From Myxococcales bacterium (lineage in GTDB: Bacteria; Myxococcota_A; Bradymonadia; REDH01): a DNA stretch of 64,000 nt. The notes under the pieces are model-generated. The model saw only the letters and a list, made by a program, of their open reading frames with translations. It ran no database searches and had not been told where the DNA came from. Each line of letters opens with the position of its first letter. Position 1 is the first letter of the stretch. Shown piece by piece: positions 22,430 through 32,359 of this stretch. The stretch spans positions 1-64,000 of the forward strand of contig JACKDJ010000019.1 in NCBI GenBank assembly GCA_020633625.1, in the 5' to 3' direction. Both the position numbers and the translations under genes were made by a program.

Positions 22430-24789
22430 CTGGAGGCCTCACGGCGCAGGAGTCGGATGTCGCGGGCAGGAACGGAGATCGAAGTGCCGACGACCGCTTC
22501 ATCGGACAGGAGGTCGACGTAGCTGCCGGCCGGTATCGTTACGCTCGCGGCGCTGTCGCCGCGGTTGATCGCGACGGTGACGTCGGGCGACCCGTCGCCG
22601 CAGCCGACCATCGAGTAGACCCAGGTGTCGGCGTTCGACGACCGGTTCAGCCGCCGGCCGCGCGAGAGGACCGGGTTTTCGGCGCGGACGCGAGCGAGCG
22701 CTGCGACTCTCGCGCGGAGCGCGCGCTGCGGCGCCGACAGCGACGCGTCGTCCCACACCATCATCCGACGGTTGTCGGGGTCTCCACCACCGGCGAGCCC
22801 GACCTCGTCGCCGTAGTAGATCAGGGGGACGCCGGGGTTCGTCAGCATCACCGCGAACGCAAGCCCGAGCCGCTCGTACGCTTCGGCGCCGGACGGTTGA
22901 ACGTACGACGTCGACGCCCACCCGTTGGATGCGGAGCTGCCTTCACGGCAGCTCCCGATCTGGCGACTTGCGAAGTGGATCGCGCGCGGGATGTCGTGGT
23001 TCCCGATCCACGTCGACATGAGCGCCCCGTCTCCGTAGAACGCGTCGTTGCCGGTCATCCAGCTCGCGAGCTCCGACATCGGCGATGTCCCTGTCATGAC
23101 AGCCTCGCAGAGGCGCGCCTTGAGCGGGAAGTCGAACTGCCCGTCCAGCATGGTGTCGGGGTCGACATAGCGGCGGATCAGGTCTCGGTCGTCGTACGCG
23201 AACGTCTCGCCGACGAGGTAGAAGCGGCCGCCATCGGGTTCGGGGAAGGCGGAGTCGACCCGCTCTCGCAGATCCGTGAGCCACGACAGCGGGACGTGCT
23301 TGATCGCGTCGAGCCGATAGCCGTCGATCCCGAACTCGGAGGCCCACCAGATGGCGTCGTCGACGGACCACCTGCGTGCGGCAGCGTTGTCGTAGTCGAA
23401 CGGCGGCAGGTAGCTGGTGAAAGCGCACCGCGTCCCCCAGAACGGGTCGTCCCAGAGGTTGTCCGGGCCGCACAGCGCGAAGGCGCCGTCGCGCCGCGCG
23501 AACCAGTCCGGGTGCGCCGCGTAGAGCCCGCTGTCGATGTCAGCGTGGTTCATCACGTAGTCGAACAGGACCTTCACGCCGTGGCCGTTCGCAGACGACG
23601 CGCCGTGAGCCGCCGCGACTAGCGCGCGCAGGTCCGATTCGGTGCCAAGCCGGGACTCGACGGACGGGCGCGGCGTCGGGTTCTCCAGATCGGAGTAGTC
23701 GATGTTCGCGGGCGACGGCCAGTACCCGTGGTACGCGGAGTACAGGTGGGAGTCGGAGCCAGGGTCGATCGCAGCGCCGGCGGCGTTCCGGTTCTCGTAA
23801 GGCGCCGACAGCCACAGCGCCGTCACGCCGAGCTCCGTGAGGTAATCCATCTTCGCGGTGACGCCGGCGAGGTCGCCGCCCTCGTACTGTCCAGACGCGC
23901 CGTTGGCGGGCCCGTCCGAAGCGCCCGAGACCGGCGTGGCGCGGCCGTCGCTGTCGTAGAAGCGATCGACCATCGCGAAGTACATGACCGCGTCGCGCCA
24001 GTCGAAGGCGTCGAGGTCACCGCAGCTCCCTCCCTCGCCTCCGGAGCACGACTTCGTGAGCAGCGAGTTCACCCCGTCGAAGCCGTCCGAGACCGTGTCG
24101 GGGTTCGCCGGGTCGGCGATCCAGTTCGTCTCGGACTCGTCGAGGACGATCTTGTACTCCCAGCTCCCGTTCGCGATCTCGAACTTGCCCCACCACTCCC
24201 CGGTCGTGGGGTCGAGCTGCAGCGCGTAGCCGCCTTCGGCGATGGTCGGCGCCCAGTCGTTGAAGCTCCCCGCGATGTGAACCGACGCATAGCTCGTCGC
24301 TCCGGGGTCGAACACGAACAGCGTCATGGCGCATGCGTCGGGCCGGCACAGCCCGTCGCCACACGTCTCGCTACGCACCTCGCAGTCCGCGTCGGCGATG
24401 CACTCGAGCGGGACGCACTCGAAGTCGGCGCAGACGCTTCCCTCGCCGCAGTCCTCGGGGGCCTCGCACTCTGGGACGCACGCGCCGTCGACGCAGACGA
24501 AGGGATCCACGCACGGCCGCGCGTCGTCACACTCCGACGTCACTTCCTCGGGGGTGTCGGCCTGCGGAGTGTCAGCGCCGGGCTCGACGTCGCCCGCCCC
24601 GGCGTCGACTCGCTGCCGCGGATCGAATGGGATGCCCACGTCGACGTAGGTCGTGGTGACGTCCGTCGCGTACTGCGGCGCATCGAGCTCGTTCGCATCG
24701 AAGCATCCGGCGAGTGCGGCGATGGTCGTCACGAGCGCGGCGCGTGAGGCGCGGCGGCTCGAGCCGACGGCTGCGTTTGGTCGGGTCAT
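22426..24789 (-). CDS. GH13 alpha-amylase-family lipoprotein with CBM48-like domain
   Basis: This 787-residue protein has a lipobox LAG-C29, a Cys-rich module at 87-154, and an early-set/CBM48-like domain (about 155-245, with HIAGSFNDWAP). The GH13 catalytic barrel spans about 265-700, with nucleophile D494 (GYRLDAIKHV), acid/base E528 (VGETF) and stabiliser D599 (GNHD). An all-beta C-terminal domain closes it. It should hydrolyse alpha-1,4-glucans at the cell surface or in the periplasm to feed the transporter encoded upstream. ATG 24789, with AAGGG 8 nt upstream and 4 nt after the permease stop, is preferred over an in-frame GTG at 24810. Confidence 0.9.
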   Translation of the reverse strand: MTRPNAAVGSSRRASRAALVTTIAALAGCFDANELDAPQYATDVTTTYVDVGIPFDPRQRVDAGAGDVEPGADTPQADTPEEVTSECDDARPCVDPFVCVDGACVPECEAPEDCGEGSVCADFECVPLECIADADCEVRSETCGDGLCRPDACAMTLFVFDPGATSYASVHIAGSFNDWAPTIAEGGYALQLDPTTGEWWGKFEIANGSWEYKIVLDESETNWIADPANPDTVSDGFDGVNSLLTKSCSGGEGGSCGDLDAFDWRDAVMYFAMVDRFYDSDGRATPVSGASDGPANGASGQYEGGDLAGVTAKMDYLTELGVTALWLSAPYENRNAAGAAIDPGSDSHLYSAYHGYWPSPANIDYSDLENPTPRPSVESRLGTESDLRALVAAAHGASSANGHGVKVLFDYVMNHADIDSGLYAAHPDWFARRDGAFALCGPDNLWDDPFWGTRCAFTSYLPPFDYDNAAARRWSVDDAIWWASEFGIDGYRLDAIKHVPLSWLTDLRERVDSAFPEPDGGRFYLVGETFAYDDRDLIRRYVDPDTMLDGQFDFPLKARLCEAVMTGTSPMSELASWMTGNDAFYGDGALMSTWIGNHDIPRAIHFASRQIGSCREGSSASNGWASTSYVQPSGAEAYERLGLAFAVMLTNPGVPLIYYGDEVGLAGGGDPDNRRMMVWDDASLSAPQRALRARVAALARVRAENPVLSRGRRLNRSSNADTWVYSMVGCGDGSPDVTVAINRGDSAASVTIPAGSYVDLLSDEAVVGTSISVPARDIRLLRREASR

Positions 24790-24793
24790 CGGG

Positions 24794-25654
24794 TCATCCC
24801 TTGACGCCACCGGCAGTGAGTCCGCCGACCAGGTGGCGCTGAAGCACGAAGAAGAGGGCCATGACGGGGAGTGAAACGAGGATGGCGCCGGCGGCGAACG
24901 GAGCCCAGTCCGTGCTGTTCTCGTCGACGTAGCCGTAGAGGACGGTCGGCAGCGTCATGTGCCGCTCTCCGCTGAGGAACGTAGCGGCCAGAATGAACTC
25001 GTTCCAGGCCGTCATGAACGAGAACAGCCCCGTCACGACGATCGCGGGTGTCGCGAGAGGCAGGATGACGCGCGTGAAGATGGTCCACTGAGATGCGCCG
25101 TCGACCAGCGCCGCCTCCTCCAGGTCACGCGGGATCGTGTCGAAGTAGCCCTTCAGCATCCAGACCGAGAACGGCACACTGGTCGTCGAGTAGACCAGCG
25201 TGAGTCCCGCCATGCTGTTGAGCAGGCCCAGCTCGTCCATCAAGATGTACAGCGGGACCGCCATCACGACCCCCGGGAACATCTGCGTCACCAGGAACGC
25301 CTTCATTCCCGCGTCCTTCCCGGGGAAGTCGAACCGGGAGAACGCGTACCCGGCGGTCGTCGACAGCACGATCCCGACGAGCGTCGTCGCGATCGAGACG
25401 GTCAGACTGTTGGCGAGCTGAATCGGAAAGAGCAGGTTGCCGAGCGTGTCGCGCGCCGTGAGCACCCGCTCGAAGTGCGCGAGCGTGAAGCCCGTTGGCA
25501 GAGGGTTGAAGCCGCCGCCCATCGACGCTTGCGGGCTCACGGCGAGCTTCACGACCCACAGCACCGGGTAGAGCGTGACGGCCGACACGGCGATCAGCAG
25601 GGCCTGCCGCGCGAGCTGCCGCCCCCAGGACACCGTCTGCTGGCCGTCATCCAT
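24794..25654 (-). CDS. malG: Maltodextrin-type ABC permease subunit (MalG family)
   Basis: A 286-residue inner-membrane protein with six membrane segments. The cytoplasmic EAA loop, EEAALVDGASQWTIF, docks the ATPase. It pairs with the MalF half of the fusion protein, whose gene overlaps it by 8 nt. The length and the C-terminal half match carbohydrate-uptake family 1 permeases. Substrate specificity for maltodextrins is inferred from the amylases, the porin and MalK. Confidence 0.85.
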   Translation of the reverse strand: MDDGQQTVSWGRQLARQALLIAVSAVTLYPVLWVVKLAVSPQASMGGGFNPLPTGFTLAHFERVLTARDTLGNLLFPIQLANSLTVSIATTLVGIVLSTTAGYAFSRFDFPGKDAGMKAFLVTQMFPGVVMAVPLYILMDELGLLNSMAGLTLVYSTTSVPFSVWMLKGYFDTIPRDLEEAALVDGASQWTIFTRVILPLATPAIVVTGLFSFMTAWNEFILAATFLSGERHMTLPTVLYGYVDENSTDWAPFAAGAILVSLPVMALFFVLQRHLVGGLTAGGVKG

Positions 25655-27869
25655 CGGTGAGCTCCGTCGCGCGGCGTCCGCTGGTCGCCCACGTATAGAT
25701 CAGCAGCACGCCGAAGATCAGGACGCCGTATGCGGCCGCGTAGCCGTACCGCTCTCCACGCTCGAAGGCCCAGCGGTACGCCTCTGTGATCAGGATATCG
25801 GTCGATGCGTCCGGCCCGCCCCCCGAGACGAGGTAGATGATGTTGAACATGTTGAACGTCCACACGGTGCCGAGGACGACCGCCGGGACCAGCGCGGGGC
25901 GAAGCAGCGGGAGCGTGATGTGGCGGAACCGCTGCCAGCGCGACGCGCCGTCGACCTCTGCGGCGTCCTCGAGGTCGCGCGGTATGCTCTGAAGCGCGCC
26001 GAGCGACACCACCATCATGAACGGGAAGCCGAGCCACGTGTTCGTCGCAACGTTGGCGGCGAACGCGGTCGACCACTTCGAGAACCAGTCGACCGGAGTG
26101 GCGCCAAGCCAGCGCAGGACCCCGTTTATCGATCCAAAGCTGAAGTTGAACATCGACTTCCAGATCAGCGCGGTGATGTAGTTCGGGACCGCCCAGGGCA
26201 CGATGAGGAGGACTCGATACACGCCGCGCAGCCTGACCCACGAGTCGCGGAGCGCGAGCGCGAGCGCGAGTCCGATGGACACGTGAAGGACGACGTTGGC
26301 GGCGGTCCACGCCACCGTGACGACAAGTGTGAAGTAGAAGCTCTGCGGATGCGTGAGGCCGAAGTCGCGGGCCAGGAGGATGTTCAGGAAGTTCGCGAAG
26401 CCGACGAAGCTGAACTCGCCTTGCTCGTGCGCGTAGAGCGACAGCGAGGCACCGACGATGAACGGGAGGAAGATCAGCAGCCCCGACGCAATGGCTGCCG
26501 GCGCCACGTACAGGTACGCAAGCCGAGACGTTCGCATCCGCGCCAACAGCGCCGTCCGCCTCGATCGGCGCACTGCGAGACCGGCTGCGGCGACCAGCAC
26601 CAGCCCGAACGCGACCTCATACGGCAACGGCGAGGTGGGCGGCGGGGGCGGCGCGAGCGCGCGTCGCAGGTCCGCGTCCGCGTCTACCAACGCCGCTTCT
26701 GCGGTGCGCGAGCCCCGCAGGGTCTGGTCGAGAGCGCGGTTCAGCGGCTCCCAGATCGCTGTCATCTCGGGTGCATTCGGCATCGGCGTCCCGGCGGCGG
26801 CCGCCGCGCCGAACGCCGCGCTGGCGGCTGGCTCGCGCGCAGACAAGGCGGCCGTGCGGTCGGCGACCACCTGCCCTCCCCGCTCGGCGCGGATGACCGA
26901 CGACTCCGGGCCGGCGATGAAGTCCGCGAGCAGGGTCGCGGCAGCGAGCGCTTCGGGACTCCGCGCCGCCTGGCTCGAGACGAGCACCGACTCGACCGTC
27001 ACGAATGGGCTCGCCGGCGTGTTGGTCGCAGAGATCCGAGGCAGCGGCACGACGCCGAACGGGACGTCATCGCCGAGCTCGCCGAGAAACCAGGGACCGT
27101 TGACCGCAAAGAGCGCGTCGCCGCGGGCGAACAGGTCCTTCGCGACTCCGTAGTCGCAATCGCGCGGGACGACGCGCCGCTCGTTCAGGAGGTCCGCGAC
27201 GAAGGCGAAGGAGTTGGCGTTCGACGGCGCGTCGAGCCGCGGCGTGCCGTCCGCGTCGCTGAGCGTGCCGCCAAACCCGAAGAACCAGCCCGAATGAAAG
27301 TAGAAGTCACCGACCGGGTAGACGAGCCCGAAGCGACCCGCCGAGGCGTCGGTGAACCGCGCCGCGAGCGCCACGAGGTCGTCGGTCGTCTCGGGCGGCT
27401 CCGCGCCGAGCTCGTCCAGTCGATCGGACCGGTAGAACAGCGCAGTGGTCTTCGTGGCGACAGGCAGCCCCCACAGCTCGCCGTCGTATCGGCATGCGTC
27501 GACCACGCCGCCCGGCAGGGCTTCGAGCACCGCCCGGTGCTGAGTCGGCTCCAGCGCGTGCAAGATACCGGCGTCGGCCCAGGCGCCGATCCGCTCCTGA
27601 GCGAAGAGGAAGACGTCCGGCCCGTTCCCGCGAGGGACACCGGACGTAAGCTTGTTCGCGTACGCCTGGTATGGAACCGGCACGACCTCGACGACCACCT
27701 CCGGGTGCCGCTCCTCGAAGGCGTGGACGACCTCGACGAGGGCCTCGGCCTCCGCGCCCCGATACGCGTGCCACAGCACGACGTCGGGCTCGGCGACGCG
27801 GCCGCAGCCAGTGGTGCCCGCCAGCGCGAAGAGCGCCAGCAGCGCTGCTGCCGGGCGGCCGAACCTCAC
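25647..27869 (-). CDS. Solute-binding protein fused to MalF-type permease
   Basis: This 740-residue fusion starts at GTG (GTGA overlap with malK). A lipoprotein-like signal ends at GTTG-C22. Residues about 25-420 are a family 1 sugar-binding protein (opening VVLWHAYRG, later GDALFAVNGPW). One extra membrane segment at about 427-446 is followed by positive RRSRR. The MalF-like permease begins near 462 and has the EAA loop EDAAEVDGASRW. The extra segment puts the binding domain in the periplasm and the permease in the right orientation. Covalent tethering should raise the local receptor concentration. No separate malE is present in the operon, which supports the fusion being real. Confidence 0.88.
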   Translation of the reverse strand: MRFGRPAAALLALFALAGTTGCGRVAEPDVVLWHAYRGAEAEALVEVVHAFEERHPEVVVEVVPVPYQAYANKLTSGVPRGNGPDVFLFAQERIGAWADAGILHALEPTQHRAVLEALPGGVVDACRYDGELWGLPVATKTTALFYRSDRLDELGAEPPETTDDLVALAARFTDASAGRFGLVYPVGDFYFHSGWFFGFGGTLSDADGTPRLDAPSNANSFAFVADLLNERRVVPRDCDYGVAKDLFARGDALFAVNGPWFLGELGDDVPFGVVPLPRISATNTPASPFVTVESVLVSSQAARSPEALAAATLLADFIAGPESSVIRAERGGQVVADRTAALSAREPAASAAFGAAAAAGTPMPNAPEMTAIWEPLNRALDQTLRGSRTAEAALVDADADLRRALAPPPPPTSPLPYEVAFGLVLVAAAGLAVRRSRRTALLARMRTSRLAYLYVAPAAIASGLLIFLPFIVGASLSLYAHEQGEFSFVGFANFLNILLARDFGLTHPQSFYFTLVVTVAWTAANVVLHVSIGLALALALRDSWVRLRGVYRVLLIVPWAVPNYITALIWKSMFNFSFGSINGVLRWLGATPVDWFSKWSTAFAANVATNTWLGFPFMMVVSLGALQSIPRDLEDAAEVDGASRWQRFRHITLPLLRPALVPAVVLGTVWTFNMFNIIYLVSGGGPDASTDILITEAYRWAFERGERYGYAAAYGVLIFGVLLIYTWATSGRRATELTDG

Positions 27870-28960
27870 GTAGGCCCGGGCGCCCGGTAGAGCGCGCGCT
27901 CGTCGTCGCGCGCGAACAGCCTCGCGCTCCGCGGCGCGACGGAGCAGCGCACGCGTCCTCGTGGCGTCAGACTCGCGGCGTCGGCGGCGTCGAATCGCGC
28001 CGTCCAGCGAGCGTCGCCGACGCGGAGGTGGGCGTGGGTCTCCCAGCCCATCGGCTCGAGCACGTCGACCTCGGCCTCGATCGCCCCGGCGGCGCCGCCG
28101 ACCTCTAGCCGAAGGTCGTGTGGGCGCACGCCGATCCAGACCGGACCGTCGGTGGTGCCCTCCGCTAGCAGCTCCGCCACGACGGGGACATCCACGCCTG
28201 GGGCGAAGACGCGTCCATCGCGAAGTTCGGCCTCGACGAAGTTCATGCCTGGGCTTCCGAGGAACCGAGCCGTGAAGCGATTCGCGGGCCAGTCGTAGAG
28301 CTCTGCCGGGGTCCCGACTTGCTGAACCACGCCCTTGTCGAGCAGCGCGATTCGGTCGGCGAGGGTCATCGCCTCGACCTGATCGTGCGTCACGTACACG
28401 GTCGTCACGCCGAGCTTTGCGTGGAGCCGCTTGAGCTCGACTCTCATCTGACCGCGCAGCGATGCGTCTAGGTTCGAGAGCGGCTCATCGAACAAGAACA
28501 CCTTCGGCTTTCGCACGAGCGCGCGTCCCATCGCCACGCGCTGGCGCTGGCCGCCGGACATCTCCTTCGGCTTTCGATCGAGGAGATGCACGATATCGAG
28601 GACGCGCGCGGCGTCGGCGACGGCCGCATCGATCTCCGGCGCCGCCGCGCCGCGGACCTTCAGACCGAAGCCCATGTTCTCGCGGACGGTCATGTGCGGG
28701 TAGAGCGCGTAGCTCTGGAAGACCATCGCGATGTCACGGTCGCGCGGCGCGACGTCGTTCACGACGCGTCCGCCGATCGCGATCGAGCCGGACGAGGGCT
28801 GCTCGAGGCCGGCGAGCATTCGCAGCAGCGTTGACTTCCCGCAGCCGGACGAGCCGACGAGCACGAGAAACTCCCCATCGGCGATGTCAAGGTCGACCCC
28901 GCGGACGACGTGTGTGTCGCCGAAGCGCTTGTGGACACCGCTGAGGGATACGCTTGCCAC
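27866..28960 (-). CDS. malK: MalK/UgpC-family sugar-transport ATPase
   Basis: A 364-residue protein whose ABC domain has Walker A GSSGCGKST (36-44), a Q-loop (VFQSYALYP), the signature MSGGQRQR and Walker B VFLFDEPLSNLD with an H-loop YVTHD. Residues about 240-360 form the TOBE-like regulatory domain (IGVRPHDL) characteristic of MalK and UgpC. It powers the permease pair downstream. The GTG start is 3 nt after the stop of the preceding amylase gene and its stop overlaps the fusion gene. Confidence 0.88.
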   Translation of the reverse strand: MASVSLSGVHKRFGDTHVVRGVDLDIADGEFLVLVGSSGCGKSTLLRMLAGLEQPSSGSIAIGGRVVNDVAPRDRDIAMVFQSYALYPHMTVRENMGFGLKVRGAAAPEIDAAVADAARVLDIVHLLDRKPKEMSGGQRQRVAMGRALVRKPKVFLFDEPLSNLDASLRGQMRVELKRLHAKLGVTTVYVTHDQVEAMTLADRIALLDKGVVQQVGTPAELYDWPANRFTARFLGSPGMNFVEAELRDGRVFAPGVDVPVVAELLAEGTTDGPVWIGVRPHDLRLEVGGAAGAIEAEVDVLEPMGWETHAHLRVGDARWTARFDAADAASLTPRGRVRCSVAPRSARLFARDDERALYRAPGPT

Positions 28961-28963
28961 AGG

Positions 28964-30925
28964 TCAGTCTCGCGTCGAGCTGCGGGGCGTGTCGTCGGGC
29001 TGCGCGCGGTCCCGCTCGACGAGGATCCGCGTCTGGAGCGGATCGACGTCGACGAGCAAGCAGCCGCAAGCGGCCCCCTCGTAGTCGTCCGCTACGGGCT
29101 GTGTGCACGCGACGGTCGCGCATCCCTCGGTCGACACCGTGAAGACGCTACGGTCGCTACCGGGATACACGTCGATCAGCTCCGTGCCCGGCGCGAACGT
29201 CGTGGTCATCCGCTCGTGCCCGAGCGACTCGGCCGAGGTAACGCTCGCGTGCGTCGCGTTGGTATTGACGATGACCATGGCGCGCGCGCCGTGGTATCGA
29301 CGCTCGAACGCGAACACCCCAGCGTCGGCCTCGTCGCCGGTCCGCGGCGTCGACCAGGCTATGCGGAGCGTGCCGAAGCTGAGCTCGGGGTAGCGGCGTC
29401 GGACGGCGCTGAGGCGCGAGATGAGCTGATAGGTGGGGTGCGTTCGGTCGTAACCACTCCACCAGAGGGGCTCCCGGTTCCCAGGGTCGTTGCCACCCGC
29501 AAACCCCTGCTCCGTGCCGTAGTAGATGCACGGCATGCCGTCCTCGAGGAACAAGAGGGACAGCGCTGCGTGCAGGTGAGCGCGGCTGGGCTGGTCATAC
29601 AGGAAGCGCGGCACGTCGTGGTTGTCGAGGAAGTTCACGAGGAGCTCCTGCGGCGGGATCGCGCGGCCGTCGGCGTCCACGACCGCGCCCTGCCCCACGC
29701 TCCCGTAGTTCTCGCGCCGCTCGGCCCACAACGCCTCGATTTCGGTGGTCGGCGCGCCGTACTTGAAGACCGCGTCGTAGACCTGGAACTTCTGGCTGAA
29801 GTAGAACACCGAGTCGAGCATGCCCGGCTGAGTGTAGCTGCCGAGCAGCCAGTCGGCGCCGTCGAAGACCTCGCCGAACATGAAGAAGCGGTCCTTGCCG
29901 ACCTGATACGCGTACTCGCGCACGGCGGTCGCGAATTGGATCCAGAAGTCGTGCTCGACGTGCTTGACGGTGTCGATCCGGAAGCCGTCGATGTCGGCGG
30001 CGTCGATCCAGTGCGTCATCACGCGGATCAGCGCCTCTCTCACCTCGGGGAGGTCTGTGCGCAGGTCCTTTAGACCTCCCGGAAAGTCTCCGGTCACCTC
30101 CTGAATGCGCACATACGCGTAGCACGCATCCCAGTCCGCGGGGTCGATGCCCGCGTCGCGGCAGGCGTCCGCCTCGCGGCCCCAGACGGTGACGCGTCCG
30201 CGCCGCCAGTACCACTCGGGGTTCGCGAACTCGGCCGGCTCGGGGGGGCCGCGGTTGAGCGATGGGATGCGCACCCAGTCGATCGGCGCCGGTCCGGAGC
30301 CGCCCAGGCTGGTGAACGCCTGCACTCCGCGAATATCGAAGTCGGGATCGTACTCGCCGACGCGCAGCACCGGTGACGTGGTCCCGGACCCCTGTACGGA
30401 GTCGTCGGGGCGACCGTTCTTGTTGATGTCGTAGTAGAAGACCTGACCGACGTGGTTGGTGACGATGTCGAGGATCACGAGGATCCCGTGGGCGTGGAGC
30501 ACCTGGACCATCTCGCGGAGCTTCGCGACGTCGCCGAAGTGCGGATTGACGTCGAGGAAGTCCTGCGTCCAGTACCCGTGGTAGCCATCGAAGCCCGCGT
30601 CAGACTCGACGTTGCGCACGACGGGGCTGATCCAGACCGTCGTGACGCCCAGGTCGACGAGGTAGTCGACGTGGTCGATCACGCCCTGCCAGTCCCCGCC
30701 CTGGTACCGACCGAGGTCCCCTTCGACGACGCCGTGGTCATTGTTTGGATCGCCGTTGGCAAAGCGGTCCACCATGAGCTGGTAGATCACTTCACCGCGC
30801 CAATCGGCGGCGTGGCTCGTCACCTCGAAGTCCGACGTGACCTCGGTCGGCCGGTCCTCGCAGGCGCTCGCGCCGATGGCTGCGAGCACCACGAGCGTAA
30901 AGCCGATCCGCCACACGTTCGCCAT
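28964..30925 (-). CDS. GH13 alpha-amylase/cyclomaltodextrinase-type lipoprotein
   Basis: This 653-residue protein has a lipobox ASA-C22 and then a GH13 barrel directly (YQLMVDRFANGD). Catalytic residues are D318 (GFRIDTVKHV), E352 (FGEVF) and D437 (NFLDNHD). A C-terminal beta domain has two late Cys pairs. It lacks the CBM48-like domain and Cys-rich module of the other amylase, so the two probably differ in site or chain length preference. It sits between the porin (11 nt upstream) and malK (3 nt downstream), fitting a periplasmic-side maltodextrin hydrolase. The ATG at 30925 gives a normal signal; the longer frame upstream is Arg-rich noise. Confidence 0.9.
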   Translation of the reverse strand: MANVWRIGFTLVVLAAIGASACEDRPTEVTSDFEVTSHAADWRGEVIYQLMVDRFANGDPNNDHGVVEGDLGRYQGGDWQGVIDHVDYLVDLGVTTVWISPVVRNVESDAGFDGYHGYWTQDFLDVNPHFGDVAKLREMVQVLHAHGILVILDIVTNHVGQVFYYDINKNGRPDDSVQGSGTTSPVLRVGEYDPDFDIRGVQAFTSLGGSGPAPIDWVRIPSLNRGPPEPAEFANPEWYWRRGRVTVWGREADACRDAGIDPADWDACYAYVRIQEVTGDFPGGLKDLRTDLPEVREALIRVMTHWIDAADIDGFRIDTVKHVEHDFWIQFATAVREYAYQVGKDRFFMFGEVFDGADWLLGSYTQPGMLDSVFYFSQKFQVYDAVFKYGAPTTEIEALWAERRENYGSVGQGAVVDADGRAIPPQELLVNFLDNHDVPRFLYDQPSRAHLHAALSLLFLEDGMPCIYYGTEQGFAGGNDPGNREPLWWSGYDRTHPTYQLISRLSAVRRRYPELSFGTLRIAWSTPRTGDEADAGVFAFERRYHGARAMVIVNTNATHASVTSAESLGHERMTTTFAPGTELIDVYPGSDRSVFTVSTEGCATVACTQPVADDYEGAACGCLLVDVDPLQTRILVERDRAQPDDTPRSSTRD

Positions 30926-30936
30926 CGCGGTCTCCC

Positions 30937-32358
30937 TCACTGGTACGACGAGGAGTTGAACCACCACTCGGCGCCGACGCCGAGGTAGTGCTGAACGGGC
31001 TCGGTCCGTCGGTCGCCGTCTGGCCACGCCGCCTGCGCTCCCTCGTTCAAGAACGAGACGGAGTAGATCAGCCGGATCTGCGGCCGCGCGTACACGCCGC
31101 GGTCAACGCTCAGGGTCGGCAGCGCGGCCAGCTTGATGATCGCCGGCTCGAGGTATGTGTCGGTTCGCGCGGAGAGCCCCTCGGGCACACGGCGCTGGAA
31201 CGAGGCCTCGAACGCCTGGTGAAAGTGGTCCGTCACAAACACGACCGGGCGCAACGACAGCACGGTCTCCGTGTAGTCGTCGGGGTCGTATCGCGTGCTG
31301 TCGGCGTCATCGAACCACTGCACGTACCCGCCGACGGTCGCGCCGACCCAACGGGTCTCGTAGTTGCCGCTCACCGCCACGCGCACCGAGCGAGCTTCAG
31401 CCGCGCGGCGCGCGGTGTCGAGGCCTACCGGCACGGCCAGCACGCCATACGCCGACAGGCCGCGCGCGTACCGGACGAACGCGTTCGCGAACGCGTTCCG
31501 CCCGAACCCCCACATGCCGATCTGGCCGCCGACCGCGTAGCCGTGGTCCGCGGGCAGCGCGACGCGAACGTCATCGGCGTTGTCATACTCGCCGGATCCG
31601 ATTCCCTGCCCTTCGGCGTACACGACGACCTTCGCCGACGTCGCGCCGAGGACGTTCTCGAACCGCTGCTCGAGGCGGAGCGAGCCCACCGCGCGCGTCC
31701 TGTCGAGTAGCAGCAGCTCCTCGGTCGCGAACGAGGGCCCGGCGACTTCGAGGGTCTGGTACTGGTAGGTGTCGTGGAGCTGATTCACGCCGCCGTGCAG
31801 CGAGACCGTCGTGTTCGTCGCTGCGACGTCGTAACGCGCCCCGCCGCCCACCGTGTTCAGCTCGTCGAGCGGCCAGAAGTCGAGCAGGTAGATGTCGTCG
31901 CCGCGGAGCATCCGCGAGCCGGCCCAGATCGACAGCCCGCCGACGCCGAACTCGCGAGCCTCGACATAGGCATTGCGCAGCGCGATCGCGCCGTCGAAGT
32001 CGCCGTCGAGGTGAAAGAGCGCGTCGGTCAGCGCCAGCGTCAGGACGGTGTCGAACGCCGCATCATCGGCAGCGGTGTACCGGGTCTGGAAGTCGAGCTC
32101 GACGTAGCTCGCCTCCTCGAGTCGGGGGCCGTGGCTGACGACGGACAGCGCGTGGCCGGCGCCGCCGCGGAGGTCCGACGCGCCGACGACTCGCCCGTAG
32201 GAGCCGAACCGGAACTGAAGCGGAGACGGAGACGCCGCGGACGCCGCTGGGATCTCCGCCTGCTCCGTCTGCTGTTGGGCGAGCTCCTGCGTCGCGGCGG
32301 GTGCCGCCGCGACGCATGCAAGGAGCGCGGCGGTTCGAGCGAGGCGCTGCGACTTCAC
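30937..32358 (-). CDS. lamB: Maltoporin-like outer-membrane sugar porin (LamB family)
   Basis: A 473-residue protein starting at GTG (32358), 1 nt after the stop of the upstream gene, with a signal peptide cleaved near AAPA at 18-22. The mature protein opens with FRFGSYGRVVGAS and shows sustained barrel strands. The LamB landmarks LLDFWPLDELNTVGGGARY and an aromatic, strand-like C-terminus are present. It should admit maltodextrins across the outer membrane to the amylases and the tethered binding protein. A related carbohydrate porin is the alternative. Confidence 0.78.
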   Translation of the reverse strand: MKSQRLARTAALLACVAAAPAATQELAQQQTEQAEIPAASAASPSPLQFRFGSYGRVVGASDLRGGAGHALSVVSHGPRLEEASYVELDFQTRYTAADDAAFDTVLTLALTDALFHLDGDFDGAIALRNAYVEAREFGVGGLSIWAGSRMLRGDDIYLLDFWPLDELNTVGGGARYDVAATNTTVSLHGGVNQLHDTYQYQTLEVAGPSFATEELLLLDRTRAVGSLRLEQRFENVLGATSAKVVVYAEGQGIGSGEYDNADDVRVALPADHGYAVGGQIGMWGFGRNAFANAFVRYARGLSAYGVLAVPVGLDTARRAAEARSVRVAVSGNYETRWVGATVGGYVQWFDDADSTRYDPDDYTETVLSLRPVVFVTDHFHQAFEASFQRRVPEGLSARTDTYLEPAIIKLAALPTLSVDRGVYARPQIRLIYSVSFLNEGAQAAWPDGDRRTEPVQHYLGVGAEWWFNSSSYQ

Positions 32359-32359
32359 G

